DNA of 64,000 bases from Mesorhizobium sp. (GTDB taxonomy: Bacteria; Pseudomonadota; Alphaproteobacteria; Rhizobiales; Rhizobiaceae): the NCBI GenBank assembly GCA_004020545.1, contig SAQE01000027.1, positions 1 to 64,000 of the forward strand, written 5' to 3'. A program made the position numbers and the translations under genes. Below, piece by piece: positions 1 through 8,786 of this stretch (position 1 is the stretch's first letter; each line of letters starts with the position of its first letter). The notes under the pieces are model-generated. The model made no database searches. It had not been told where the DNA came from and was given only the letters and a program-made list of their open reading frames with translations.

Positions 1-89
1 TGCCGCGCGAGCGCAAGGTGCGCGTCGCCATGAGCAACGCCTTCGCCATGGGCGGTACGAACGCAGTTCTGGCATTCAGGCAGGTGTAG
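1..89 (+). CDS. nodE: 3' end of NodE-type beta-ketoacyl-ACP synthase (partial)
   Basis: The window opens inside a gene ending at the TAG at 87-89. The last 28 residues contain SNAFAMGGTNAVLAF, the C-terminal active-site region of KAS-II type condensing enzymes; the ending AFRQV resembles NodE more than housekeeping FabF. NodE with NodF makes the host-specific polyunsaturated acyl chain of Nod factors. Only the tail is visible, so FabF-like paralogues cannot be excluded; the nearby nif genes and the NodL-like gene favour NodE. Confidence 0.7.
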   Translation, partial: PRERKVRVAMSNAFAMGGTNAVLAFRQV

Positions 90-842
90 AAGCCATGCAA
101 GACGCATCATTTGAGGTCACCTGTCGTATCTAGCTGCTGAGGGGCGGGGCATTGTGAAACAGGGGGAGCTGTGTGGCCCCTCTTTCTCGGCTCGACGATG
201 TGGAAGGAGCCTGTGCGGCGAAACGGGCCGACGCCCTCAGGCCCAGAACTTGGGCGAAACCAACTCCCACCAAAGCACAGCCGCTTTAGTAGCCGAACAA
301 TGAAGCCTCGCTCGACGAGCCGCCGCCTCTACTGTCAGCGGCATCACGCGGTTGAAGCGAACAGCGCAGCGGCTACTGTTTCCCGCACAACTCGGATGGC
401 AATTGGGACAAGTCCGCACATGTCGTCACGTACGCTGAACGCCGCAGGTACAGCCAAATTGGGGGCGGAGCGTTTCTGCCGTTTTGATAGAATTCTATCA
501 AACTGACAATTTTCCTTGCACGAATGCAAGGAGAGCTCGATTGACTCCCCTCCTTTCTTGTCAAGGATGGGTTTGCAGGCTGCGGTGCGGCAGAAGCCGG
601 ACAGAACGGCGACCGGTCGAGTAAAGGCCTGCGCAAACAAGCGCGCATATTGCGGGCGCCCGCACGGAGGAGAAGACGCTCGTCCTGGTGAAAGACAACG
701 ATGCTCAGGCGCCATTGCCATTTGCCGAGGGCGTCCGCGCGCCGGAAATTTCGAGGCACAAAGGTGAGATCGAGAATGATAATGACGAAAAACAACACAG
801 CTCACCGTCAAGTGCAGTTCCACCGGCGGGTGGCGGAGTGGG
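90..842. other. Intergenic stretch nodE-nifA, no recognised gene
   Basis: About 750 bases without a recognisable gene; open frames on both strands give low-complexity, Arg/Ser-rich translations typical of shadow frames. It holds the 20-bp palindrome at 483-502. I found no GG-N10-GC sigma54 promoter or convincing nod box upstream of nifA here. Confidence 0.6.
483..502. promoter_or_regulatory. 20-bp perfect palindrome, possible operator
   Basis: TTTGATAGAATTCTATCAAA is a perfect inverted repeat in otherwise GC-rich DNA, about 340 bases upstream of nifA. It is not a FixK/FNR box (TTGAT-N4-ATCAA), because the half sites are 8 bases apart. Its core ATAGAATTCTA recurs at 7422-7432 upstream of the DarT1 toxin gene. 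The binding protein is unknown. Confidence 0.4.
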
Positions 843-1901
843 ATGGGCTGCCAAATGGAGCGTAAAAAGATCAGCAAGGAGATGCTTGGCGATAGTCTGG
901 CGCTGCGCAAGCTGCGTGAGCACCTTGTCAAGGTGGCCAAGGCGAAGACTACGGTCATGTTGCGAGGTGAATCCGGAACCGGCAAGGAGCTGGTTGCCAA
1001 AGCCATTCACGAACTCTCGCCTCGCGCCAAGCAGCCCTTCATCAAGGTCAATTGCGCGGCGCTCACCGAGACGCTTCTGGAATCTGACTTGTTCGGTCAT
1101 GAGAAGGGTTCCTTCACCGACGCGATCAATTTGCGCAAGGGGCGCTTTGAGGCTGCCGACAAAGGCACATTGTTTCTGGACGAGATTGGCGAAATATCGG
1201 GCTCGTTCCAGGCTAAGCTGCTGCGTGTCCTGCAGGAGCAGGAGTTTGAGCGTGTCGGCAGCAACCACACCATTAAAGTCGATGTTCGCGTGATTGCCGC
1301 AACCAACAGGGACTTGGAAAAGGCAGTTCAACGCAAGGAGTTCCGGCAAGACCTCTATTACCGCATCAGCGTCGTCACTTTACGCGTGCCGGCATTGCGC
1401 GAAAGGCGAGGTGATATTCCGCTCTTGGCCGCTCAGTTTCTCAAGAATTTCAATACTGAGAATGATCACACGCTGACCTTCGCTCCCGAAGCGATTGAGG
1501 TGCTAATGAATTGCGAATTTCCAGGCAACATCCGAGAGCTCGAAAACTGCGTTCAACGGACGGCAGTTCTGGCGACGGGTCCATCAATCCTCAGAACTGA
1601 CTTTGCCTGTTGCGTGGGTGAGTGCTTGGCCGCGGCGCTGTGGAAGAACGGACCGCCGACGTCAGAGAACTCGACTACGATCGAGCCTTCCGCCGCCCGT
1701 GCCGCCCCGCCCGTCGGCGACGGGCAAGCGCCGATAGGCCCTGCCACGACTCGTGGTAGGGTGCCCGATGCCGATACGGTCATTGCCGCCATGGAAAAGT
1801 GTGGCTGGGTGCAGGCAAAGGCGGCGCGCCTGCTCGGTTTGACCCCGCGCCAGATCGGCTACGTGCTGAGAAAACACGGCATCGAGATCAAGCGTCTCTG
1901 A
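843..1901 (+). CDS. nifA: NifA-family sigma54 activator lacking the N-terminal GAF domain
   Basis: 352-residue enhancer-binding protein that would activate RpoN-dependent nif/fix promoters. It starts almost directly with the AAA+ domain: Walker A GESGTGKE at 42-49, Walker B GTLFLDEIGE at 108-117. The sigma54-contact loop reads GSFTDA (89-94) instead of GAFTGA. The C224-x11-C236-x19-C256-x4-C261 cysteine pattern of oxygen-sensitive rhizobial NifA is intact, and the Fis-type helix-turn-helix lies near 326-346 (GWVQAKAARLLGLTPRQ). Full NifA is over 500 residues; about 350-residue GAF-less forms are known in some rhizobia. An ATG at 855 is an alternative start. The site is unusual: the normal nifA position before nifB holds only a relic, so this may be the only nifA in the region. 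Confidence 0.9.
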   Translation: MGCQMERKKISKEMLGDSLALRKLREHLVKVAKAKTTVMLRGESGTGKELVAKAIHELSPRAKQPFIKVNCAALTETLLESDLFGHEKGSFTDAINLRKGRFEAADKGTLFLDEIGEISGSFQAKLLRVLQEQEFERVGSNHTIKVDVRVIAATNRDLEKAVQRKEFRQDLYYRISVVTLRVPALRERRGDIPLLAAQFLKNFNTENDHTLTFAPEAIEVLMNCEFPGNIRELENCVQRTAVLATGPSILRTDFACCVGECLAAALWKNGPPTSENSTTIEPSAARAAPPVGDGQAPIGPATTRGRVPDADTVIAAMEKCGWVQAKAARLLGLTPRQIGYVLRKHGIEIKRL

Positions 1902-2076
1902 AACAACCCGCCGAGCAAGAGCTGGAGCAGGTCAAGCATTGGTGCTCTGGCGCCGAGCCCATCGGCCACCTTACGAACGTGGGTGTGAACAGCGCTGCCA
2001 AGATTCCGGCCGTGTGCTTTCTACCACCAGTCGTACTGGGGCTCTGCGGCTGACAAAACTAAGAAGGAGGAATCCT

Positions 2077-2229
2077 ATGGCTAGTAACTTCGCTCTACAC
2101 CGCAAGGGCAAATCCAATCCGACGTGCCTGAAATCCAGAAATAATCGATGTATCATTGGTGACACGCCAGCATGCGTAGAGGCGACGCGCAGATCTCCGC
2201 TGGCGGGACCTGGTCGATACATAAGCTGA
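2077..2229 (+). CDS. Small hypothetical ORF with strong ribosome binding site
   Basis: A 50-residue frame (MASNFALHRKG...) begins 7 bases after AAGGAGG, one of the best Shine-Dalgarno sites in the window, between nifA and the autotransporter. The product is basic at its N-terminus and has three cysteines. No family is recognised. It could be a leader peptide for the autotransporter gene starting 71 bases downstream, or the remnant of a gene whose body is lost. Confidence 0.35.
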   Translation: MASNFALHRKGKSNPTCLKSRNNRCIIGDTPACVEATRRSPLAGPGRYIS

Positions 2230-2299
2230 TCGCTTGCCGCTCGATATCGCGCCAATCTGATCTGAAAGAAATAAGTAGTTTTGGGAATAGGGATTAAGC

Positions 2300-5200
2300 A
2301 TGCCAACGCGCTTCAGAACGATCAAATTGTTTTTAGCAACAACGGCGCTCTTCGCACCAAATCTGTCCTTGGCCCAGGAATCAGTCGCGTCGCCTGCGCC
2401 GGTGGCAGATGCCGAATATTCCAGAAATTGGGGCCTGAGTATGATCAACGCCCTGCCCGCCTACCTTAAAGGCTATACGGGCAAGGGCGTCGTCGTTGCG
2501 ATTGTGGATACAGGACTGGATATCAACCATCCCGAATTCGTGGCGCGCATTTCGAAGGCGCTGCACAACTTCGGGACGGATAAACGCTTGGCTGACGTCA
2601 GCCATTCTGTCGACAAAGACGGTGTGCCTGACGGACACGGGACCCATGTGGCGGGGATAATCGGCGCCGCGCGCGACGGCACGGGCATGCAGGGCGTGGC
2701 CTATGAATCGACAGTATTGCCCCTTCGAGCAGTGGATATCGGCGACCCAGATGATCCCGAGATGGACCCGACCAATGAAGCGATCGAATACGCGATTGGT
2801 GCGGGAGCTGGCGTGCTCAATGGGAGCTACGGGCCAGGCCTGTTGCTGGGGCGGTATCTCAAGGACGAGAACGGCCAACTGAAACTCGATGGCAAGGGAT
2901 ATGCCATCGATAATAAAAACTATGAGATTCTCGACTATCAGGCCATCTATGATGATCCGAGCAATCTCGTCGATACCTACAATACGTTGAAGAAGGCGGC
3001 TAAGGCGGACATCGTGCTCGTCTTCGCCGCCGGTAATGATGCCAGTACCGACGACCAACCCGGCGCTGCTTCGGCGATTCCCAGCGGCATCGGCACGTTG
3101 CCGTTAATAACGCCAGAAAATACCAAAGATGGAAATCTTTATAAGTTCATCGACACAAACGATCAAACAAACAAAGGTTTCGATTTCAATAACCCAAATA
3201 CATACAAGATAGTGAGCGGGTCTGATGTCTCGAAGCTCGACTTCTCGGATCTGGCAGGCTCGCTGATAACAGTCGTTGCTGTCGGCAAGGATGGCAAGAT
3301 TGCCAGCTATAGCAATAGATGCGGAGCCACAGCAGAGTGGTGCCTCGCGGCTCCGGGTGGCGATATTAATGCCGATCCCGATAATCCGATTGATGAGAAC
3401 GGCATTTATTCTACCTGGCCACAAGGGGATCGGGCGAACAAGAACAACCCGTATAAGTACGAGGAAGGTACTTCCATGGCAACGCCGCATGTTGCTGGCG
3501 CGGCGGCAGTGATCCGGTCGGCATTCCCTTACATGAACGCCCGCCAGACCATTGAAACCCTCCTGACAACGACGACCACCAAAGGGTTCGAGGATGAACA
3601 AGTCTTCGGCCAGGGTCTGCTCAATCTCGGCGTTGCGATCGAGGGTCCGGGCGAGTTCCGCTACGCCGGCGTCTTCGACGTCGACACCAAAGGCTACTCC
3701 TCGATCTGGTCGAATTCAATCTCGGGCGCCGGAGACCTGACGAAGCGCGGCGAAGGAGCGCTGATCCTGTCCGGCGAAAACAGCTACAGCGGGCCGACCA
3801 AGGTGCTTGGAGGCATACTCGCCGTCGATGGCCGCATTGTTTCGAAGGTAGGCGTCTCGGCTACTGGTACCCTTACGGGTATCGGTGCAGTCGGCTCTCT
3901 TACGGTTGGCGCAGGCGGCACCGTCGCTCCTGGCAGCGTGCTCGATCCAAGCAAGGGGGTTGCAGTGCTCACCGTCAACGGTGACTTCGTGCAGCAGGCC
4001 GGGTCGACCTATTTGGCGGGTATCGCACCGAGCAAGGCTTCAGATCTCATCGACGTTGCCGGCAGTGCCGCCATCAACAAGGGAGCGAGCGTCAACCTGG
4101 TGCGTGAAGGTGCCGGGCATTTCTCAGTCGATACCCGCTACACGCTTCTGACCGCCGCTGGCGGCGTGATCGGGACCTACGGCGGGCTGACAGGAGGCCT
4201 CTTTACAGACTCGCCCTTCGTCGATTTCGAACTCGCTTATGACCCGACCAACGTCTATCTCGACGTCGATCGCAATTCTGTCACCTTTGCCGATGTCGGC
4301 AATACCTTCAATCAGCGATCCGTGGGCGCGGCTGCGGAAGCCCTTGGTTCCGGCAACACGATCCACGACAACATCCTCTTCCTGACGGGACAGGGATCCC
4401 GCAACGCATTCGATCAGCTTTCGGGCGAGATCCATGCTTCCGTTCACAGCGCCTTTGTCGAAGACAGCCATTTCGTCCGTGACGCCGCCGGCGATCGCAT
4501 TCGCGCAGCGTTCGCAGGCGTGGGCGCATCAACCGTGCCGGTCATGGCATATGGACCGGAAGGCCCGGAACTGGCTCCCGCGACCAGCGAAAACTTCGCC
4601 GTCTGGGGCAGCGGTTTCGGCGCCTGGGGACATTTGGACGGAGACGGCAACGCTGCTCGCCTCGACCGCTCGACGGGAGGCTTTATTGCAGGCGGCGATG
4701 CGGCCATCGGCGAAAGCTGGCGGCTCGGGCTTCTTGCCGGTTATAGCCATACGTCCATCCATGTGGATGATCGCGCCTCCTCCGGCTCAGGCAACAATTA
4801 TCACCTCGGGATCTACGCTGGCACGCAGCGTGGCCCTCACAGCTTCCGTTCCGGCCTTGCCTATACGTGGAACCGCATCGAGACCGGCAGGTCGGTGGCG
4901 TTTCCGGGCTTCTCCGACAGCCTTTCGGCCGATTACCATGCCGGCACGTTCCAGGCTTTCGGCGAACTCGGCTCTCGACTGGATACAGCTTCCGTATCTT
5001 TCGAGCCCTATGCGAACCTAGCCTATGTGAACTTCAACGCGGATGGCTTCACAGAGCATGGCGGTGCCGCTGCGCTTTCCGGAAAAGACCGGTCGAGCGA
5101 CACGACATTCACCACGATAGGGCTGCGCGCCTCGACCGCTTTCCCGCTTGGTTCCGTCAATACAACCGCCCGTGGCGGTATCGGCTGGCGTCATGCGTTC

Positions 5201-5413
5201 GGCGATGTGGTGCCTGAAACGGCGCTTGCCTTCACAGGCGGCTCATCCTTCGCCGTGGAGGGAACGCCAATCGCAAAGAACGCTGCCGTCTTCGAAGCTG
5301 GTATCGATGTCAACCTTACCGACAAGGCAACCATCGGGCTTACCTATAAAGGTCAGCTTGCCTCGGACGCGCAGGAGCATGGCTTCAACGCCAAACTCAG
5401 TGTTCGGTTTTAA
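2300..5413 (+). CDS. Autotransporter subtilisin-like serine protease
   Basis: 1037-residue type V secreted protease. A signal peptide ends near residue 26 (NLSLAQ). The S8 domain spans about 50-450 with the catalytic triad visible: D70 in VAIVDTGLD, H113 in DGHGTHVAG, S392 in EGTSMATPHVAG. A passenger-associated repeat follows near 475-510 (GAGDLTKRGEGALILSG). The last ~270 residues form an autotransporter beta-barrel ending in the outer-membrane signature phenylalanine (LSVRF). The substrate is unknown; surface or secreted proteolysis during infection is inference. It follows nifA on the same strand by 400 bases with no clear promoter. Confidence 0.92.
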   Translation: MPTRFRTIKLFLATTALFAPNLSLAQESVASPAPVADAEYSRNWGLSMINALPAYLKGYTGKGVVVAIVDTGLDINHPEFVARISKALHNFGTDKRLADVSHSVDKDGVPDGHGTHVAGIIGAARDGTGMQGVAYESTVLPLRAVDIGDPDDPEMDPTNEAIEYAIGAGAGVLNGSYGPGLLLGRYLKDENGQLKLDGKGYAIDNKNYEILDYQAIYDDPSNLVDTYNTLKKAAKADIVLVFAAGNDASTDDQPGAASAIPSGIGTLPLITPENTKDGNLYKFIDTNDQTNKGFDFNNPNTYKIVSGSDVSKLDFSDLAGSLITVVAVGKDGKIASYSNRCGATAEWCLAAPGGDINADPDNPIDENGIYSTWPQGDRANKNNPYKYEEGTSMATPHVAGAAAVIRSAFPYMNARQTIETLLTTTTTKGFEDEQVFGQGLLNLGVAIEGPGEFRYAGVFDVDTKGYSSIWSNSISGAGDLTKRGEGALILSGENSYSGPTKVLGGILAVDGRIVSKVGVSATGTLTGIGAVGSLTVGAGGTVAPGSVLDPSKGVAVLTVNGDFVQQAGSTYLAGIAPSKASDLIDVAGSAAINKGASVNLVREGAGHFSVDTRYTLLTAAGGVIGTYGGLTGGLFTDSPFVDFELAYDPTNVYLDVDRNSVTFADVGNTFNQRSVGAAAEALGSGNTIHDNILFLTGQGSRNAFDQLSGEIHASVHSAFVEDSHFVRDAAGDRIRAAFAGVGASTVPVMAYGPEGPELAPATSENFAVWGSGFGAWGHLDGDGNAARLDRSTGGFIAGGDAAIGESWRLGLLAGYSHTSIHVDDRASSGSGNNYHLGIYAGTQRGPHSFRSGLAYTWNRIETGRSVAFPGFSDSLSADYHAGTFQAFGELGSRLDTASVSFEPYANLAYVNFNADGFTEHGGAAALSGKDRSSDTTFTTIGLRASTAFPLGSVNTTARGGIGWRHAFGDVVPETALAFTGGSSFAVEGTPIAKNAAVFEAGIDVNLTDKATIGLTYKGQLASDAQEHGFNAKLSVRF

Positions 5414-5552
5414 TCGCCGCAAGGGAGGGCGATATGTCATGCCCGATTCCAGCAGCGAACTGACAGCCATCTCTATTGAAAGATCTTATCGCCTTGCAAT
5501 GGCCGACCATCCTTCGGCCATTGCTGCTTTTGCTTTCCGGAAGGAGTGTTTC

Positions 5553-5851
5553 GTGAACAAAGTAATTCTAATTGCGATTTGGCAGGGTGCCTTTCTTTCG
5601 CTGCCGGGTGCAGTACGTCCGACGGCGGCAACTGGGTGAAGGACGAGACGCCGCGCAGTGCTGCCCAGCAGGACTACACTGAATGCAAGTATCAGTCGGA
5701 AATGACGACGGCGACGATCGGAACGAATAGCCGCCCGAAAACGATGACAGATGCAATCGGGGACGGTGTCGGGGATCGTATCGTCAAGGGTATGGAACAA
5801 GGCAATCTCGTCAAGGATTGCATGAGAGCCCGCGGCTACACTCAATCCTGA
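5553..5851 (+). pseudogene. Small lipoprotein gene with a frameshift in the signal peptide
   Basis: A GTG start at 5553 follows AAGGAG and opens a signal peptide (VNKVILIAI). The lipobox FAAGC and the mature part (CSTSDGGNWVKDE... to CMRARGYTQS) are in another frame, beginning about 5578. Adding one T in the run at 5577-5580 restores one ~100-residue lipoprotein. Either the gene is inactivated or there is a sequencing error. The mature domain is small and hydrophilic; no function recognised. Confidence 0.6.
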
Positions 5852-6061
5852 CAGGCAACTCATGGGCTTCCGCCGCTATCGAAGGGATTGTAAAGGACCC
5901 GTCGATCTTCGAGAAACGAGGAAGCGGCGTACGATTTCTGTCTCTGAGGGGCTGGGGTCCGACCATGACACGCCGAAGACAGGTGTACTGATACCGGTTA
6001 CCCGGCGTGCGGTCTCGGCAGTGACCTTGCTGCTCTAGCGAATAAATTGCGCTACTGCCTG

Positions 6062-6775
6062 CTAGCCGACCCTAAGTCTGGCCTGCTTCAAATGAGGTTG
6101 ATGCTCGGTCGGCCGAAGCGAATGAGCAGCCATCGCGGCAATGAAAACCTCGGGCGTTTTTAGGTAGCGCTCCAGCTTGTTCTCCCTCATGAGCACTACG
6201 AACAGAGCGCACGTTTTCGCCTGACAATTGACCGACTTGGTAGGGTTGAACTCTATGTCAGTGAAACCGGCATACCGCATTTCGCCGTCCACTCGATTTT
6301 TGAGCCATACACGGTGAGGAAAGATGGCATTGAGATAAAGCCAATCGTAGAACACGGTCGTGGGTTCTAGCGGGAACTCGAAGCCGTCGAATTTGAAGCC
6401 CACCAGTGCGCCGGATTCGCGGAGTCGTGGCTCGCGCTTCGCATCGCGCGGTTCAACCTCGTACAGATCGGTGTACGGCCCGCCACGCTCGAATACCTTA
6501 CTTCCCTGAAAGGCGTTCTCCAGCGGTATCTCGCCGATGCTGGTCCTCACGCGCAGGTGAAACGCGCTAAGATGCTGGCCGGCGACTTCATCAGACTTGC
6601 TAGACACTTCTAGCAGCGGCGCATATCCGGCTTTCTTGGCGGCCTCATGCAGCGACCGTATATTCTTCTTCTTCTGAACCTCAGCGAAGCCACCGGCCCA
6701 CGGAATTTCGAAATCCAATCGCCTGACGTAACCTTCGTCCTCGGTTGCAGGGATAAAGACTGGTCTCTCAGCCAT
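6062..6775 (-). CDS. DarT1-associated NADAR-type antitoxin
   Basis: 237-residue protein starting 2 bases after the stop of the DarT-like gene. Landmarks match my recollection of the NADAR antitoxins paired with DarT1: LEVSSKSDE then LSAFHLRV near 55-75, ENAFQGSKVF near 85, and a C-terminal FNPTKSVNCQAKTCALFV. The family removes ADP-ribose from guanine, reversing the toxin. Tight coupling with the toxin supports a two-gene TA unit. Assignment is from motif memory; a profile search would settle it. Confidence 0.75.
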   Translation of the reverse strand: MAERPVFIPATEDEGYVRRLDFEIPWAGGFAEVQKKKNIRSLHEAAKKAGYAPLLEVSSKSDEVAGQHLSAFHLRVRTSIGEIPLENAFQGSKVFERGGPYTDLYEVEPRDAKREPRLRESGALVGFKFDGFEFPLEPTTVFYDWLYLNAIFPHRVWLKNRVDGEMRYAGFTDIEFNPTKSVNCQAKTCALFVVLMRENKLERYLKTPEVFIAAMAAHSLRPTEHQPHLKQARLRVG

Positions 6776-6776
6776 T

Positions 6777-7286
6777 CTAAATGTTCCTTATTAAGCCCAG
6801 CAGAATGACATGGGGAACCAACACCTCGTATTTCTCCGCCTGAGTGAGACGCGCCTTAATCGCCGAATCCTTCCAGTCCGTTCGGGTGTAAAGTATCTCA
6901 AAATCGATTAGCGGTTCAGCCTCTCCGATAGGAATCGATTCGACGCCAGCTTTGTTCGCGACATCGTTGGTAAAACGAACACCCGTGAACTGCATTACCG
7001 AGGAATGTATTTGCAGAAAGATCGTGTCCGTAATCCTCCCATCCTGCCGGGCAACGTACTCCATCGGATGGGTGCTACGAAAGCAAAGGTGGACGTAGTT
7101 GCCCATTCCCTTCAACGCGTCGGCGTCACGACTCCATTCATTGCCGCCCGGTGCCGGAACCTTGACCTTCTTCTGGTCAAGCTGCGCGAGTGGATAGAGT
7201 CCTCCCATTTCTTTAATCACCGGCAGGTTCCTCCGGTCGGTGAAGTGATAGAGCAGCGGCACCTTATCAAGAGTATCAATTGCCAT
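6777..7286 (-). CDS. darT1: DarT-like DNA ADP-ribosyltransferase toxin (DarT1 type)
   Basis: 169 residues from the ATG at 7286, chosen over an upstream ATG at 7325 because GGAGGGG lies just before it. The N-terminus LYHFTDRRNLPVIKEMGGL is the NAD-binding start of DUF4433/DarT enzymes, and the C-terminal KYEVLVPHVILL carries the glutamate motif of the family. DarT enzymes ADP-ribosylate bases in DNA; the NADAR partner downstream, rather than a macrodomain DarG, suggests the guanine-modifying DarT1 class. Likely roles are plasmid or island maintenance or phage defence. Confidence 0.8.
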   Translation of the reverse strand: MAIDTLDKVPLLYHFTDRRNLPVIKEMGGLYPLAQLDQKKVKVPAPGGNEWSRDADALKGMGNYVHLCFRSTHPMEYVARQDGRITDTIFLQIHSSVMQFTGVRFTNDVANKAGVESIPIGEAEPLIDFEILYTRTDWKDSAIKARLTQAEKYEVLVPHVILLGLIRNI

Positions 7287-7406
7287 GTTCCCCTCCGTCG
7301 CAGGCCGGTAGCAGCCTTGCCCCACACGGGTGGAATCTTACGGCAGTCATCGTCCGAACGCCATGATCCGAGGCGAGGTGTTCAGATTGGCGACGTTTCT
7401 CAATTG

Positions 7407-7432
7407 TTCTATACGATTAAAATAGAATTCTA
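7407..7432. promoter_or_regulatory. AT-rich inverted repeats upstream of darT1, candidate TA operator
   Basis: TTCTAT (7407-7412), nine bases, then ATAGAA (7422-7427) form an inverted repeat, and 7422-7432 reads ATAGAATTCTA, overlapping it. This is the only AT-rich patch between darT1 and the transposase and lies 120 bases upstream of the toxin start, so it could hold the TA promoter or operator. The 11-base core is identical to the centre of the palindrome at 483-502. Confidence 0.3.
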
Positions 7433-7441
7433 CATCGCCAA

Positions 7442-8593
7442 CTATGGTTCGAAATCGTCGTGCACGGCAGCTCCACAACGATCATCATCCCGGATCGGAC
7501 TGTGCGGGAGCTGCAATCGCAGCCGCGCGAAGGCGACCGTGTTGTCACGAGCAACGACGCGCTCCTCCTCGATGCACAGGATCTGGGCCAATTGCTGCGG
7601 GTCGGCGGCGACAAAGGCACTGTCTTCAACCGCGGCGGGCCTGGCGAAGCGGGCATTGTGAGCCGGCAGATAGGTCTGTGCGACGAAGCGGTTGGCGGCC
7701 TCGATATCAGCCATGCCGGCCAGTGCCAGTTCCCTCGGCAGTCGGTCCTGCAAGGTTGAGAACATCCGCTCGGAGCGGCCCCTGGCTCCAGGCGAATAGG
7801 CTGGAATATGTTCGATGCCGAGCCGCTCGAGCGCCCGACCGACCTGGGTCATGCGAATCTTGTCGACAGCCCCGCCCGCCTTGAGCGTCACGAAATAGTG
7901 TCTGCCACGATCGCTGTAGAGGCTTGACGGCAATCCCTTGGCGACAAAGGTCTCCAGAAGTCCCTGGAAGCTCGACGCCGTGCCTTCCTCCTCGATCAGA
8001 AAGGCCGAATAGATCGTGCTCGTCGCATCGTCCATAGTCACGATCAGATCCAGCATCGGCCCACTCGCCAGCCACTGATGACGGCTGCCGTCCTGGTGTA
8101 GCATCATCCCTTCGCACGGCTTCCTTTCCCGCTTGCGCCGGTGAGCACCGCGCCGCTTGGCCCGTTCCACCAGGCCCGCCGCGTGAAGCTGCGTCTTGAT
8201 GAAGGTGTAGCCCCAGCTGAAATCGTGATCGCGCAGCAGGTGCTCGTGGAAATGCTTCACGTTCCAGCCAAGGTAGCGATGGCGATAAAGCTCCAGCATC
8301 TCCTCGATCGCCTCCACTGGCACCCGGCGCGTCGAAAGCTTGCCCAAACGCCGGTCCAGCAACCCAGCCTCCCCGGCCTCTTCGTAACGGTCGCGATAAC
8401 GCCGAAATTGCCGCTCCGACATGCCCAGCAACTCGCCTGCCTCCATCATCGAGAGATCGCCGCCAGTCCAACGGCTCAATACGTCCCGAAACTTCTGTAT
8501 TCTCCGTCCTGGAGCCACGCTGCCCGCTTCATCCCCAGCTTCCATTCGCTGGCGATGAAACCGGACAACTCCTGTGCTACCTAATCCGGACAA
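7442..8593 (-). mobile_element. ISNCY/IS481-like transposase, C-terminally truncated
   Basis: 383 residues. N-terminal helix-turn-helix: GMSERQFRRYRDRYEEAG. The DDE integrase core is marked by LHQDGSRHQWL, LIVTMDDATSTIYSAF, LYSDRGRHYFV and AYSPGARGRSERMF. The match to the family stops near ARLRLQLPHSPIR; the last ~20 residues run into unrelated sequence, so the 3' end of the element is lost next to the DarT1 module. Probably inactive. Confidence 0.85.
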
Positions 8594-8786
8594 ATCATGT
8601 GCTTACGACACGCCGGAGCGGAACGCTTGCCTGCGGCATCGCGGTCGGGTAATTGTTGCAGATACGTCGGCCCGAAGATCGGCATCGATTTTCGGGCCGA
8701 CGCGTCGTTTCAATCGGATAGAGCGCCATTCTCGCCTCGAAGGCACGCGCGGCGCTCCACGACAAGGGGGCAACGGAGCTTTGCTG

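Noticed and set aside
483-502. Palindrome as a FixK/FNR box
   Set aside because: The TTGAT and ATCAA halves are separated by 8 bases; FixK sites need 4.
1921-1938. GG-N10-GC motif just after nifA as an autotransporter promoter
   Set aside because: Both halves are poor matches beyond GG and GC, no NifA site lies upstream, and it is 360 bases from the gene.
8574-8786. N-terminal extension of the IalB-like protein
   Set aside because: The Arg-rich translation precedes a clear signal peptide at 8787 and overlaps the transposase end.
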